64,000 nucleotides of DNA from Imbroritus primus (GTDB lineage Bacteria > Pseudomonadota > Gammaproteobacteria > Burkholderiales > Burkholderiaceae): NCBI RefSeq assembly GCF_964332355.1, contig NZ_OZ201293.1:2542001-2606000 (forward strand), read 5' to 3'. Position 1 is the stretch's first letter; each line of letters starts with the position of its first letter. The position numbers and the translations under genes were made by a program. This document shows positions 24,487 to 33,460 of this stretch, one piece after another. Below the pieces are notes generated by a model. The model worked only from the letters and a program-made list of their open reading frames with translations. It had not been told where the DNA came from and ran no database searches.

Positions 24487-25380
24487 ATGAGCATGAAACA
24501 ACCGAAAGCCATGACACCGCGCGCGACGTTTGGCATGTCCGAACGCGAAGGCTGGCGGCAGCACTGGTATACGATCATCTTCGAGGCCGACACGCCGGCC
24601 GGCCGGAATTTCGACCTGTGGCTGCTGGCCGCCATCGCAGCGAGTGTCGCCGTGGTGATACTCGACAGCGTGGCGGAGGTGCGTGCCGTCATCGGCCTGC
24701 CGCTGCGCATCCTGGAGTGGTGCTTCACGCTGCTGTTCACGGTGGAATACGTGGTGCGGCTGATGGTGGTGCAGCGCCCCTTGCGCTATGCATTGAGCCT
24801 GTATGGCGTCGTCGACCTGCTGGCCGTGCTGCCGACCTATCTCGCGTTCTTCTTCCCGGAGCTGTATGCGCTGATCGACGTGCGCCTGCTGCGGCTGCTG
24901 CGCATCTTCCGCATCATGAAGATCCCGCTGTACTTCGACGAAGCCCAGGTCCTGATGCGCGCGCTTGCCGCCGCGCATCGCAAGATCCTCGTGTTTCTCG
25001 CCGCGGTCGGCATTATCGTGGTCATCCTCGGCACCATCATGTATGTGGTGGAAGGCCCGGAACATGGCTTCCGCAATATCCCGGTGAGTATCTACTGGGC
25101 TGTGGTCACACTCAGCACCACGGGCTTCGGGGACCTCGTGCCGCGCACTGCGGTCGGCCAGTTCATCACCTCGGTCACCATCATGCTGGGCTACGGCATC
25201 ATCGCCTTTCCCACCGGCATCCTCGGTGCGGAACTGGCTGCGACCATGCTGCGCCGGCACGTCACGGCGCGCCGCTGCGCGGCTTGCCTGACCGAAGGCC
25301 ACGAGACCGACGCCCTCTACTGCCGGCGCTGCGGCGCTGAACTTCCGTCCCTTCCGCCCTCCTCCCCGGAGGTCCGCTAG
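24487..25380 (+). CDS. Voltage-gated ion channel-like protein with a C-terminal zinc ribbon
   Basis: This is a 297-residue, six-helix membrane protein. S1 is near residues 43-60 and S2 near 72-92. S4 is DVRLLRLLRIFRIMKI (131-146), with Arg spaced every three residues. The pore loop contains TTGFGD (211-216) in place of the commoner TVGYGD potassium filter. The tail holds CAAC...CRRC (Cys264, 267, 279, 282), a probable zinc ribbon. The family is the Kv-type or ion-transport superfamily, probably a K+ channel. Position is the odd point: it starts 2 bases after the glcD stop and precedes glcE, so it belongs to the glycolate oxidase transcript. ATG 24493 is an alternative start. Confidence 0.85.
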   Translation: MSMKQPKAMTPRATFGMSEREGWRQHWYTIIFEADTPAGRNFDLWLLAAIAASVAVVILDSVAEVRAVIGLPLRILEWCFTLLFTVEYVVRLMVVQRPLRYALSLYGVVDLLAVLPTYLAFFFPELYALIDVRLLRLLRIFRIMKIPLYFDEAQVLMRALAAAHRKILVFLAAVGIIVVILGTIMYVVEGPEHGFRNIPVSIYWAVVTLSTTGFGDLVPRTAVGQFITSVTIMLGYGIIAFPTGILGAELAATMLRRHVTARRCAACLTEGHETDALYCRRCGAELPSLPPSSPEVR

Positions 25381-25411
25381 CCATGCCAGCCATTCTTACC
25401 CGCCCGCTCCA

Positions 25412-26485
25412 ATGACCGCCATTCTCGACACCTTTCGCGACCGCATCCGGGCCGCGACCGCCAGCGGCACGCCCCTGCGCCTGCGCGGCAGCGGCACCAA
25501 GGATTTCTACGGCCAGGATCCGGTCGGCGAAATTCTCGACACGCGCGCCCATGCCGGCATCGTCGCCTATGATCCCGCTGAACTGGTGATCACGGCGCGT
25601 TGCGGCACGCCGCTTGCCGATGTGGCCACCGCGCTGGCCGAGCAGCGCCAGATGCTGCCTTTCGAGCCGCCTGCCTTCGGCCCCGCCGCCACGTTCGGCG
25701 GTACCGTGGCGGCAGGCCTGTCCGGCCCGCGCCGGCAGGCCGTGGGCGCGCTGCGGGACTTCGTGCTCGGCGCCGTGGTGATGGATGGACGCGGCGACAT
25801 CATGCACTTCGGCGGTCAGGTGATGAAGAACGTTGCCGGCTACGATGTCTCGCGCCTGCTGGCAGGCTCGCTCGGCACGCTTGGCCTGGTGCTGGAAGTG
25901 TCGATGAAGGTGCTGCCACTGCCAGTGGCGCATCAGACCCTGCGCTTCGAACTCGATGAGGCGCAGGCGTTGCTCCAAGTCAATCGCTGGGGCGGCCAGC
26001 CGCTGCCGATCACGGCGACCGCGTGGACGGACAACGTGCTGCATGTACGCCTGGCCGGCGCTGCCGCGGCGGTGAGCGCGGCCATCGGCAGGCTTGGCGG
26101 CACGCCCATCGATGAAACCGAAGCGCACGTCTTGTGGAGCAGCTTGCGTGAACAGTCCCACCCGTGGTTTGCGCCTGCGCTGCAAGGCCAGGCCCTGTGG
26201 CGTATCGCCGTGCCGTCGACTGCGCCGGTCCTCTCTCTGCCGGGCACGCAACTGATCGAATGGGGCGGCGGCCAACGCTGGTGGCTGACCGATGCACCCG
26301 CCGTCACGGTACGCGCTGCCGCGCAGGCGGCCGGCGGGCACGCCACGCTGTTCCGCAACGGCAACAAGGCGGATGGCGTATTCACGCCACTCAGCGCACC
26401 TATCGCGGCCATCCACACCCGCCTCAAGGATGCCTTCGACCCCGCCCGCATCTTCAATCGCGGCCGCATGTATCCGGAGTTCTGA
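25412..26485 (+). CDS. glcE: Glycolate oxidase subunit GlcE
   Basis: This is the second flavoprotein-like subunit of glycolate oxidase, 357 residues. It shows a PCMH FAD-binding fold with LRLRGSGTKDFYG, a central region containing ATFGGTVAAGLSGPRRQ, and GGQVMKNVAGYDVSRLLAGS. The C-terminal GVFTPLSAPIAAIHTRLKDAFDP matches the family end. It lies 31 bases after the channel gene and 5 bases before glcF. Confidence 0.94.
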   Translation: MTAILDTFRDRIRAATASGTPLRLRGSGTKDFYGQDPVGEILDTRAHAGIVAYDPAELVITARCGTPLADVATALAEQRQMLPFEPPAFGPAATFGGTVAAGLSGPRRQAVGALRDFVLGAVVMDGRGDIMHFGGQVMKNVAGYDVSRLLAGSLGTLGLVLEVSMKVLPLPVAHQTLRFELDEAQALLQVNRWGGQPLPITATAWTDNVLHVRLAGAAAAVSAAIGRLGGTPIDETEAHVLWSSLREQSHPWFAPALQGQALWRIAVPSTAPVLSLPGTQLIEWGGGQRWWLTDAPAVTVRAAAQAAGGHATLFRNGNKADGVFTPLSAPIAAIHTRLKDAFDPARIFNRGRMYPEF

Positions 26486-26490
26486 CGCCC

Positions 26491-27738
26491 ATGCAAACCA
26501 ATTTTGCCGAGTTCATCCGCAACACGCCCGAAGGCGAGGAAGCCGCCGCCATTGTGCAGAAGTGCGTGCACTGCGGCTTTTGCACGGCCACCTGCCCGAC
26601 CTACCAGCTGCTCGGCGACGAACTGGATGGGCCGCGCGGACGCATCTACCTGATGAAGCAAATGATGGAAGGCGCGGAAGTCACGGAAAGCACGCGCCTG
26701 CACCTGGACCGCTGCCTGACCTGCCGTAACTGCGAATCGACCTGCCCCTCGGGCGTCACCTACGGCCGCCTCGTGGACATCGGCCGCAAGGTGGTGGAAG
26801 ACCAACTCGAGGCCAAGGGCGTGCAGCGTCCGCTCGGTGAACGTGCGGTGCGCTGGGCGTTGCGCGAAGGCGTCTCGCGGCCGGCGCTGTTCGGTCCGGC
26901 CTTGAAGATCGGGCGCGCGCTGCGTCCGCTACTGCCCGGCGTGCTGCGTGACAAGGTGCCGGTGACGCGCGCGCCTGGCCAGCGACCTGCCCCGCGCCAC
27001 GCACGCCGCATGCTGGTGCTGGAAGGCTGCGTGCAACCTTCCATGTCGCCCAATATCAATGCCGCCACGGCGCGTGTCTTCGACCGTCTTGGCATCTCGC
27101 TCGTCGCCGCGCCCGAGGCCGGCTGCTGCGGCGCGATCCGCCATCACATGAACGACCACGCTGGCGCACTCGACAATATGCGCGCCAATATCGATGCGTG
27201 GTGGCCGGCCATCGAGGCAGGCGCCGAAGCCATCGTCATGACCGCCTCCGGCTGTGGCGTGATGGTCAAGGACTATGGCCACCTGCTGCGCCACGATCCC
27301 ATGTATGCGGACAAGGCCCGACGCGTGTCCGCGCTGACCAAGGACCTGAGCGAACTGCTGCCGGCCTACCAGGCCGAACTGGCGGCACTCGTGCGGCCCG
27401 CGCAGGATGCTCCGCGCGTGGCCTGGCATCCGCCGTGCACGCTCCAGCATGGCCAGCAGATCCGCGGGGCGGTCGAGACGCTGCTCGCCGGGCTCGGCGT
27501 CGATGTCCGCCTGTGTGCCGACAGTCATCTGTGCTGCGGCTCAGCGGGGACCTATTCGATCCTGCAGCCGACACTATCGAAGCAGCTGCGCGACGAAAAA
27601 CTCGCCAACCTGCAGGCGACCGGCCCGGAGATGATCGTCTCGGCCAATATCGGTTGCCTGACACATCTGCAGAGCGGTACCGCAACACCGGTGGCGCACT
27701 GGATCGAACTGGTGGACGACCTGCTGCGGATACGCTGA
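26491..27738 (+). CDS. glcF: Glycolate oxidase iron-sulfur subunit GlcF
   Basis: This is the iron-sulfur electron-transfer subunit of glycolate oxidase, 415 residues. Two [4Fe-4S] ferredoxin motifs lie in the N-terminus: CVHCGFCTATCP and CLTCRNCESTCP. Two CCG-type domains follow (EAGCCGAIRHH and HLCCGSAGTYS). The start ATG 26491 is 5 bases after the glcE stop. The longer frame from 26164 lies inside glcE. Confidence 0.95.
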   Translation: MQTNFAEFIRNTPEGEEAAAIVQKCVHCGFCTATCPTYQLLGDELDGPRGRIYLMKQMMEGAEVTESTRLHLDRCLTCRNCESTCPSGVTYGRLVDIGRKVVEDQLEAKGVQRPLGERAVRWALREGVSRPALFGPALKIGRALRPLLPGVLRDKVPVTRAPGQRPAPRHARRMLVLEGCVQPSMSPNINAATARVFDRLGISLVAAPEAGCCGAIRHHMNDHAGALDNMRANIDAWWPAIEAGAEAIVMTASGCGVMVKDYGHLLRHDPMYADKARRVSALTKDLSELLPAYQAELAALVRPAQDAPRVAWHPPCTLQHGQQIRGAVETLLAGLGVDVRLCADSHLCCGSAGTYSILQPTLSKQLRDEKLANLQATGPEMIVSANIGCLTHLQSGTATPVAHWIELVDDLLRIR

Positions 27739-27798
27739 CGCACTACTGTGGTGGCATCGCTGTGCGTCTGATATGACAGACAGCGCCGCAACTGATGC

Positions 27799-27828
27799 TT
27801 GTCGGCCGCGGCGGGCGCGCCCGATAAT
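27799..27828 (+). promoter_or_regulatory. Candidate sigma-70 promoter of lrgA-lrgB
   Basis: TTGTCG (27799-27804), an 18-base spacer and GATAAT (27823-27828) lie 30 bases before the lrgA ATG, in the 119-base gap after glcF. GGAG follows at about 27847. Confidence 0.5.
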
Positions 27829-27857
27829 GGCTGCAGCGCGTTTTCCGGAGTTGCCCC

Positions 27858-28226
27858 ATGCCGCAAGCCTTTGCCATCCTGCTGGTGTTTCAGCTGATCG
27901 GCGAGATCATCAGCTACACCCTCAAGCTGCCCGTACCCGGCCCGGTGATCGGCATGATCCTGCTGTTTACCTGGCTGGCGGTGGATGACCGTCTGCTGCG
28001 CGTCATCCAGGGCACCACCAGCACCATCCTCAAGCACTTCTCGCTGCTGTTCGTGCCGGCCGGTGTCGGTGTCATGGTGCATGCCCAGCGCATCGGCGGC
28101 GAATGGTTCGCCATCGGCGTTGCGCTGCTGGTCAGTACCATTCTCGCCATCGCCACCACAGCCTGGGTGACGCGCGCCCTGATGCGCTGGCGCTCCCCCC
28201 GCACGACGGAGGAGAATCCATCATGA
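27858..28226 (+). CDS. CidA/LrgA family membrane protein
   Basis: This is a small holin-like membrane protein of 122 residues with four predicted helices and the family's LKLPVPGPVIGMILLF. CidA/LrgA proteins, with a LrgB/CidB partner, affect cell lysis, murein hydrolase activity and, in several bacteria, export of small organic acids. GGAG precedes the ATG. The stop overlaps the lrgB start by four bases, so the pair is translationally coupled. Confidence 0.92.
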   Translation: MPQAFAILLVFQLIGEIISYTLKLPVPGPVIGMILLFTWLAVDDRLLRVIQGTTSTILKHFSLLFVPAGVGVMVHAQRIGGEWFAIGVALLVSTILAIATTAWVTRALMRWRSPRTTEENPS

Positions 28227-28948
28227 TCGCGCCGCGTCTCACCGATGTCTGGGTCTATCTCGCCGCCAGCCCGCTGCTGTGGCTGACGGCCACGCTGCTT
28301 GCATACATCGCCGCCGTTGCCTTGTTCGAACGGCTGCGCGCCAATCCGCTGGCCAACCCGGTGATGGTCTCCGTGGCGATCCTGGTGACCCTGCTGCTGG
28401 TGACCGACACGCCCTACCATGCGTACTTCGATGGAGCGCAGTTCGTCCATTTTCTGCTCGGTCCGGCGACGGTTGCGCTGGCCGTGCCGTTGTACCAGCA
28501 GTTGCCCAAATTGCGCCGCAACCTGTTGCCGCTACTCGGCGGCCTGCTGGCAGGCTCGCTCGTCGCCATCGTGTCGGTGGTGCTGGTGGCCTGGCTGCTG
28601 GGCGCATCCGGCGAGACGCTGCGTTCGCTCGCGCCCAAGTCCGTCACCATTCCAATCGCCATGGGCGTGGCCGAAAAAATCGGCGGGCTGCCCTCCCTCA
28701 CTGCGGTATTCGTGATGTGCACCGGAGTGATCGGCGCCGTCTGCGCGACACCGCTGCTCAACCTGCTGCGCATGCGCGACTACAGTGTGCGTGGCTTCTC
28801 CGCCGGGCTGGCCGCCCACGGCATCGGCACGGCACGCGCATTTCAGGTCAGCGAGGAGGCCGGCGCGTTCGCGGCGCTCGGCATGGGACTGAACGGCGTC
28901 TTGACGGCGATCCTGGTGCCGCTGCTGGCGCAGTGGATACCGCGCTGA
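28223..28948 (+). CDS. lrgB: LrgB family membrane protein
   Basis: This is the partner of the upstream LrgA-type protein: 241 residues with about seven transmembrane segments. Conserved pieces are FLLGPATVALAVPLY, LAPKSVTIPIAMGVAEKIGG and AAHGIGTARAF. A glycolate/glycerate export function is known for the fused plant homologue PLGG1. Its place directly after the glycolate oxidase genes makes a glycolate-linked role worth considering, as inference. Confidence 0.93.
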   Translation: MIAPRLTDVWVYLAASPLLWLTATLLAYIAAVALFERLRANPLANPVMVSVAILVTLLLVTDTPYHAYFDGAQFVHFLLGPATVALAVPLYQQLPKLRRNLLPLLGGLLAGSLVAIVSVVLVAWLLGASGETLRSLAPKSVTIPIAMGVAEKIGGLPSLTAVFVMCTGVIGAVCATPLLNLLRMRDYSVRGFSAGLAAHGIGTARAFQVSEEAGAFAALGMGLNGVLTAILVPLLAQWIPR

Positions 28949-28987
28949 AGACAGGCACGGCCGTGCCCGCACGGCGCGGCCGTCTTC
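28947..28987. terminator. Bidirectional hairpin between convergent lrgB and the peroxidase gene
   Basis: GAAGAC at 28947-28952 pairs with GTCTTC at 28982-28987 and encloses a GC-rich core containing the palindrome GGCACGGCCGTGCC. It spans the lrgB stop codon region and the convergent gap. No T-run extends beyond the stem. Confidence 0.5.
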
Positions 28988-29002
28988 GGTTCGGGTATGG
29001 CG

Positions 29003-29497
29003 TCAGGCGGGACGGGTCGCGAGCAGCAGTTCGATGTCGCCGGCCAGCTGCTCCGGCTTGGTGGTTGGCGCATAACGCTTGGCCACCGTGCCTTCACGGC
29101 CGACCAGAAACTTGGTGAAGTTCCACTTGATGGCCTCGAGACCGAGCACGCCCGGAATCTCATGCGTCAGCCAGCGATATAGCGGATGCGCGCCGGCGCC
29201 GTTGACCTCGATCTTCTCGAACATCGGAAACGTCACGCCGTAGTTCATTTCGCAGAAGGCGGCAATATTGGCCGAACCGCCCGGCTCCTGCTTGCCGAAC
29301 TGGTTGCACGGAAAACCCAGCACCTCCAGCCCCCGCTCCCGGTAAGTGTCGTAGAGCGCCTGCAGGCCACGATACTGTGGTGTGAAACCACATTCGCTGG
29401 CGGTATTGACGATGAGCAGCACCTTGCCGCGAAACTGACCAAGCGAAACAGTTTCACCAGCCAGGGTACGGACATCAAAATCGTAGATCGAGGTCAT
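29003..29497 (-). CDS. Glutathione peroxidase family thiol peroxidase
   Basis: This protein reduces peroxides using glutathione or thioredoxin. It has 164 residues. The GPx triad region is complete: NTASECGFTPQY with peroxidatic Cys36, GFPCNQFGKQEPG, and KWNFTKFLVG. It is a Cys rather than a seleno enzyme. It is convergent with lrgB and ends the minus-strand run below pilU. Confidence 0.93.
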   Translation of the reverse strand: MTSIYDFDVRTLAGETVSLGQFRGKVLLIVNTASECGFTPQYRGLQALYDTYRERGLEVLGFPCNQFGKQEPGGSANIAAFCEMNYGVTFPMFEKIEVNGAGAHPLYRWLTHEIPGVLGLEAIKWNFTKFLVGREGTVAKRYAPTTKPEQLAGDIELLLATRPA

Positions 29498-29519
29498 GAG
29501 AGCAGAATCATGAAGCGTG

Positions 29520-30659
29520 TCACATCACATTGATATGCTCGGTCCCGGCCGTCAGGTCGCGCTTGCCGTCCTTGCGGCTGTTGAGCTTGATGTTCAGCCG
29601 CAGGTCATTGAGCGAATCGGCATTGCGCAGCGCATCTTCGTAGGAAATGAGATCGCTTTCGTAGAGGTCATACAGCGCCTGATCGAACGAGATCATGCCC
29701 TGTTCGCGCGATTTCTTGATGACTTCCTTGAGCTCGTGGATCTTGCCGTTGAAGATCAGGTCGGCGACCAGCGGCGTGCCCAGCATGATTTCCACGGCAG
29801 GCACGCGGCCCTTTTGCCCAAGGCGCGGCAGCAACCGCTGCGACACCATTGCCTTGAGGTTCAGCGAGAGGTCGATCAGCACCTGCTGGCGCTTGTCTTC
29901 CGGGAAGAAGTTGACGATACGGTCGATGGCCTGGTTGGCGTTGTTGGCGTGCAGCGTGGCGAGGCACAGGTGCCCGGTCTCGGCATACTGCATTGCGTAT
30001 TCCATGGTGTCGCGGTCCCGGATTTCGCCGATCAGGATGACATCGGGCGCCTGGCGCAGCGTGTTCTTCAGGGCAATGTGCCACGACTCCGTGTCGATGC
30101 CGACCTCGCGCTGCGTGACGATGCAGTTCTGGTGTGCATGTACGTACTCGATCGGATCCTCGATGGTAATGATGTGGCCATGCGAGTGCGCATTGCGGTG
30201 CGACAGCATGGCTGCCAGCGTGGTCGATTTGCCCGAGCCGGTGGCCCCGGTGACGATCACCAGGCCGCGCTTGGCCATGACGATATCGTGCAACTGCGGC
30301 GGCAAGGCAAGATCGGCCACCGACGGAATGCGCGTATTGATGGTCCGCGCCACCATGCCGGGCCGGCCTTGCTGCATGAAGGCCGAGACACGGAAACGCC
30401 CGGTCTCGCGCGACTGCAGGGCGAAGTTGCACTCGTGCGTGGCATCGAATTCGGCGGCCTGGCGCTCGTTCATGATCGAGCGCACCAGGATCGTGACCTG
30501 GGCAGCCGTCAGCGGTTGCGGCGACACCGGCGCGATCTTGCCATCGACCTTGATGGCCGGCGGAAAATCGGCGGTGATGAACAGATCCGACCCGCGATTG
30601 GCTGCCATCATCTGCAGCAGGTCATGGATGTACTTTTCGGCAGATTGCTGATCGAGCAT
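29520..30659 (-). CDS. pilU: Type IV pilus retraction ATPase PilU
   Basis: PilU is the accessory retraction motor of type IV pili, a hexameric secretion ATPase at the inner membrane. It has 379 residues from ATG 30659 (a GTG four codons earlier is possible). Walker A is GATGSGKS, the Asp box reads TIEDPIEYVH, Walker B is DVILIGEIRD, and the His box is LCLATLHANN. The C-terminal extension (ELKEVIKKSREQGMISFDQ onward) separates PilU from PilT. pilT lies 53 bases upstream on the same strand. Confidence 0.94.
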   Translation of the reverse strand: MLDQQSAEKYIHDLLQMMAANRGSDLFITADFPPAIKVDGKIAPVSPQPLTAAQVTILVRSIMNERQAAEFDATHECNFALQSRETGRFRVSAFMQQGRPGMVARTINTRIPSVADLALPPQLHDIVMAKRGLVIVTGATGSGKSTTLAAMLSHRNAHSHGHIITIEDPIEYVHAHQNCIVTQREVGIDTESWHIALKNTLRQAPDVILIGEIRDRDTMEYAMQYAETGHLCLATLHANNANQAIDRIVNFFPEDKRQQVLIDLSLNLKAMVSQRLLPRLGQKGRVPAVEIMLGTPLVADLIFNGKIHELKEVIKKSREQGMISFDQALYDLYESDLISYEDALRNADSLNDLRLNIKLNSRKDGKRDLTAGTEHINVM

Positions 30660-30712
30660 GATGGGGTCCACCCGTAAAACGGCCGGGCGGACCCGGCTGC
30701 GAACCGTTGTGG

Positions 30713-31759
30713 TCAGCGGTTCATGAAGACATCAGGATTCTTTGCGACGGCACGCGCGCTGTCGAAGCCGACGACGCTGCGTTTCACCAGATCGACCAGG
30801 CACTGGTCGAGCGTCTGCATGCCCATGGCGGAGCTCGTCTGCATCATGGAATACATCTGCGCGATCTTGTTCTCGCGGATCAGGTTGCGGATGGCCGGCG
30901 TGGCGATCATGATCTCATGCGCCGCGACCCGGCCGTTACCGTCGCGCGTCTTGAGCAGCGTCTGCGAAATCACTGCTTCCAGCGACTCCGACAGCATGGT
31001 ACGCACCATCTCCTTCTCGGCTGGCGGAAACACGTCGACCACCCGGTCGATGGTCTTGGCTGCCGAGCTGGTGTGCAGCGTGGCAAAGACGAGGTGGCCG
31101 GTTTCCGCCGCCGTCAGCGCCAGGCGGATGGTCTCCAGGTCGCGCAGCTCGCCGACCAGGATCACGTCCGGGTCCTCGCGCAGCGCCGAGCGCAGGGCAT
31201 TGGCAAACGAGTGCGTATGCGGCCCGAGTTCGCGCTGGTTGATCAGGCTCTTCTTGGAACTGTGCACGAATTCGATCGGGTCTTCCACCGTCAGGATGTG
31301 ACCCATGTCGTTTTCGTTGCGGTGGTTGACCATGGCCGCCAGCGTGGTCGACTTGCCCGAACCGGTCGGGCCCGTCACCAGCACAAGGCCGCGCGGCTTC
31401 ATGCTCAGTTCCGAGAAGATCGCCGGCGCCTTGAGGGTCTCGAGCGTCAGCACTTCGGAGGGAATCGTCCGGAACACCGCGGACGCGCCACGCGACTGGT
31501 TGAAGGCATTGACCCGGAAACGCGCGAGGCCGGTGATCTCGAACGAGAAGTCGACCTCGAGGTGCTCTTCGTAGACCTTGCGCTGGCTGTCGCTCATGAT
31601 GTCGTACACCATGGCGTGCACATCCTTGTGCTCGAACGGCGGGACATTGATGCGGCGCATATCGCCGTGAATCCGGATCATCGGTGGCAGGCCGGCCGAC
31701 AGATGGAGGTCGGAGGCCTTGCTCTTGACAGCGAAGGCAAGCAGTTGCGCGATGTCCAT
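30713..31759 (-). CDS. pilT: Type IV pilus retraction ATPase PilT
   Basis: PilT is the main motor that depolymerises type IV pili, driving twitching and DNA uptake. It has 348 residues, the usual length. Walker A is GPTGSGKS, the Asp box TVEDPIEFVH, Walker B DVILVGELRD, and the characteristic C-terminal AIRNLIRENK is present. It is divergent from yggS with only 44 bases between the ATGs; TATAAT-like boxes overlap the starts on both strands. Confidence 0.96.
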   Translation of the reverse strand: MDIAQLLAFAVKSKASDLHLSAGLPPMIRIHGDMRRINVPPFEHKDVHAMVYDIMSDSQRKVYEEHLEVDFSFEITGLARFRVNAFNQSRGASAVFRTIPSEVLTLETLKAPAIFSELSMKPRGLVLVTGPTGSGKSTTLAAMVNHRNENDMGHILTVEDPIEFVHSSKKSLINQRELGPHTHSFANALRSALREDPDVILVGELRDLETIRLALTAAETGHLVFATLHTSSAAKTIDRVVDVFPPAEKEMVRTMLSESLEAVISQTLLKTRDGNGRVAAHEIMIATPAIRNLIRENKIAQMYSMMQTSSAMGMQTLDQCLVDLVKRSVVGFDSARAVAKNPDVFMNR

Positions 31760-31803
31760 CTATAATGCCCCCGGGTTCGATTATCTCTTTATATCGCTGG
31801 ATT

Positions 31804-32502
31804 ATGTCCGACATTCTCGCCAACTTGCAAGCCGTGCGCCAACGCATTGCCACGGCGCAACAAGCGTGCAGCCGGGCCGATCCGGTCACGCTGATGGCGG
31901 TCTCCAAGACCTTTTCTGCGGAATCGGTCCGGGAGGCGGTGGCGGCCGGCCAGTCCTGCTTCGGTGAGAACTATGTGCAGGAAGCGCTGGGCAAGATGGC
32001 TGCGTTGGCCGATCTGCGTCCGCAGCTCGAATGGCATTTCATTGGTCCGCTACAAAGCAACAAGACCCGGCAGGTCGCCGAGCACTTCGACTGGGTACAT
32101 TCCATCGACCGCCTGAAGCTGGCGCAACGGCTCTCCGAGCAGCGCCCCACCGGGCTGCAGCCGCTGCAAGTCTGTATCCAGGTCAATATCAGTGGGGAAG
32201 CTACCAAGGGCGGTGTCGAGCCGGCCGAGGTCCTGCCCCTGGCACAGGCAATTGCGCCACTGCCGAACCTGCGCTTGCGCGGCCTGATGGCAGTACCGGC
32301 ACCATCCGACGATCCCGCTGAGCAACGCCGCGCCTTTGCGGCGCTACGCCACGCCCTGGATACCCTGCGAACGGGGGGTCTCGCAGTCGACACTCTCTCG
32401 ATGGGCATGTCGGCCGATCTCGAATCCGCCATTGCCGAGGGCGCGACCATCGTCCGCATCGGCACAGCCATCTTCGGCGCGCGCCCACGCGCCGCTCACT
32501 GA
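31804..32502 (+). CDS. yggS: PLP homeostasis protein YggS family
   Basis: This is a pyridoxal-5'-phosphate-binding protein that buffers free PLP and influences amino-acid metabolism; it is not an enzyme in itself. It has 232 residues with a TIM-barrel fold. Features are the PLP-lysine region TLMAVSKTFSAES, FGENYVQEALGK, WHFIGPLQSNKTR, LSMGMSADLESAIAEGATIVRIGTAIFG, with the phosphate-site Ser/Gly at the end. It is followed by proC, a frequent pairing. Confidence 0.95.
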   Translation: MSDILANLQAVRQRIATAQQACSRADPVTLMAVSKTFSAESVREAVAAGQSCFGENYVQEALGKMAALADLRPQLEWHFIGPLQSNKTRQVAEHFDWVHSIDRLKLAQRLSEQRPTGLQPLQVCIQVNISGEATKGGVEPAEVLPLAQAIAPLPNLRLRGLMAVPAPSDDPAEQRRAFAALRHALDTLRTGGLAVDTLSMGMSADLESAIAEGATIVRIGTAIFGARPRAAH

Positions 32503-32524
32503 TCACGCACGGAATGACATCATC

Positions 32525-33349
32525 ATGCTGACACAATCGACCTTTGCTTTCATCGGCGGCGGCAACATGGCCACCGCGCTCATCGGTGGCCTGCGCAAGC
32601 GCGGCGTGCCGGCAAGCGCTATCCAGGCCGTCGACCCGTTCGCGGACGCGCGCCAGCGGCTGTCCGCCGACTTCGGCATCGCTACCGCCGATGCACCGCA
32701 CGCCGGACTGCGCGCAGCTGATGTGCTAGTACTGGCAGTCAAGCCGCAGCAGTTCCGCGAGGCCTGTGCAGCGCTCGCGCCGCATCTCGGTGACAGCCTG
32801 GTGATCAGCGTCGCCGCCGGCATTCGCCTGACCGACCTGTCGCGCTGGCTCAACGGCCACAGCCGCGTGGTACGCGCTATGCCAAACACGCCGGCCCTCG
32901 CCGGCATGGGCATGACGGGCCTGGCCGGGCCGGCCGGGTTGCCGGCTGCAGACCGCGACATGGCCAGCGCCGTGGCCAATGCCGTCGGCAAGAGCCTGTG
33001 GGTGGCTGACGATGCGCAGATCGATGCGGTGACGGCCATCTCCGGCAGCGGTCCGGCCTATGTGTTCTATTTCATCGAAGCCATGCAGCGCGCCGCCACG
33101 GAACTCGGACTGAGCGCCGAACAGGGCCGTGCACTGGCAGTGGAAACCTTCGTGGGTGCGGCCACGCTGGCCGGTGAATCGCCGGAAGCCGTGAGCACGC
33201 TGCGCGAGCGCGTTACGTCGAAGGGCGGCACGACCTACGCCGCGCTTACCGCCATGGCCGATGCCGGCATGGGCGATGCGTTCGTGCGCGCCATGCAGGC
33301 CGCCGCAGCGCGGGGGCGCGAGATGGGTGAGGAATTCGGCCGCCAGTGA
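32525..33349 (+). CDS. proC: Pyrroline-5-carboxylate reductase
   Basis: ProC makes L-proline from pyrroline-5-carboxylate with NAD(P)H. It has 274 residues. The Rossmann motif FIGGGNMATALIGGL lies at the N-terminus, followed by VLAVKPQQ, RAMPNTPALAGMGMTGL, AISGSGPAYVF and the C-terminal signature RERVTSKGGTTYAAL. It starts 22 bases after yggS and is convergent with the M48 protease gene. The 111-base gap that follows has only short GC palindromes. Confidence 0.96.
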   Translation: MLTQSTFAFIGGGNMATALIGGLRKRGVPASAIQAVDPFADARQRLSADFGIATADAPHAGLRAADVLVLAVKPQQFREACAALAPHLGDSLVISVAAGIRLTDLSRWLNGHSRVVRAMPNTPALAGMGMTGLAGPAGLPAADRDMASAVANAVGKSLWVADDAQIDAVTAISGSGPAYVFYFIEAMQRAATELGLSAEQGRALAVETFVGAATLAGESPEAVSTLRERVTSKGGTTYAALTAMADAGMGDAFVRAMQAAAARGREMGEEFGRQ

Positions 33350-33460
33350 GGGCGCTATACCATGGCTGTCAGGGCCGCCAGCGTGAGCACCACCGCGGTG
33401 CATCGTCCAGCCGTATCCGCTGGATGCGCGTGACTGTCACTCGCCACCCGCAGCAGACCA

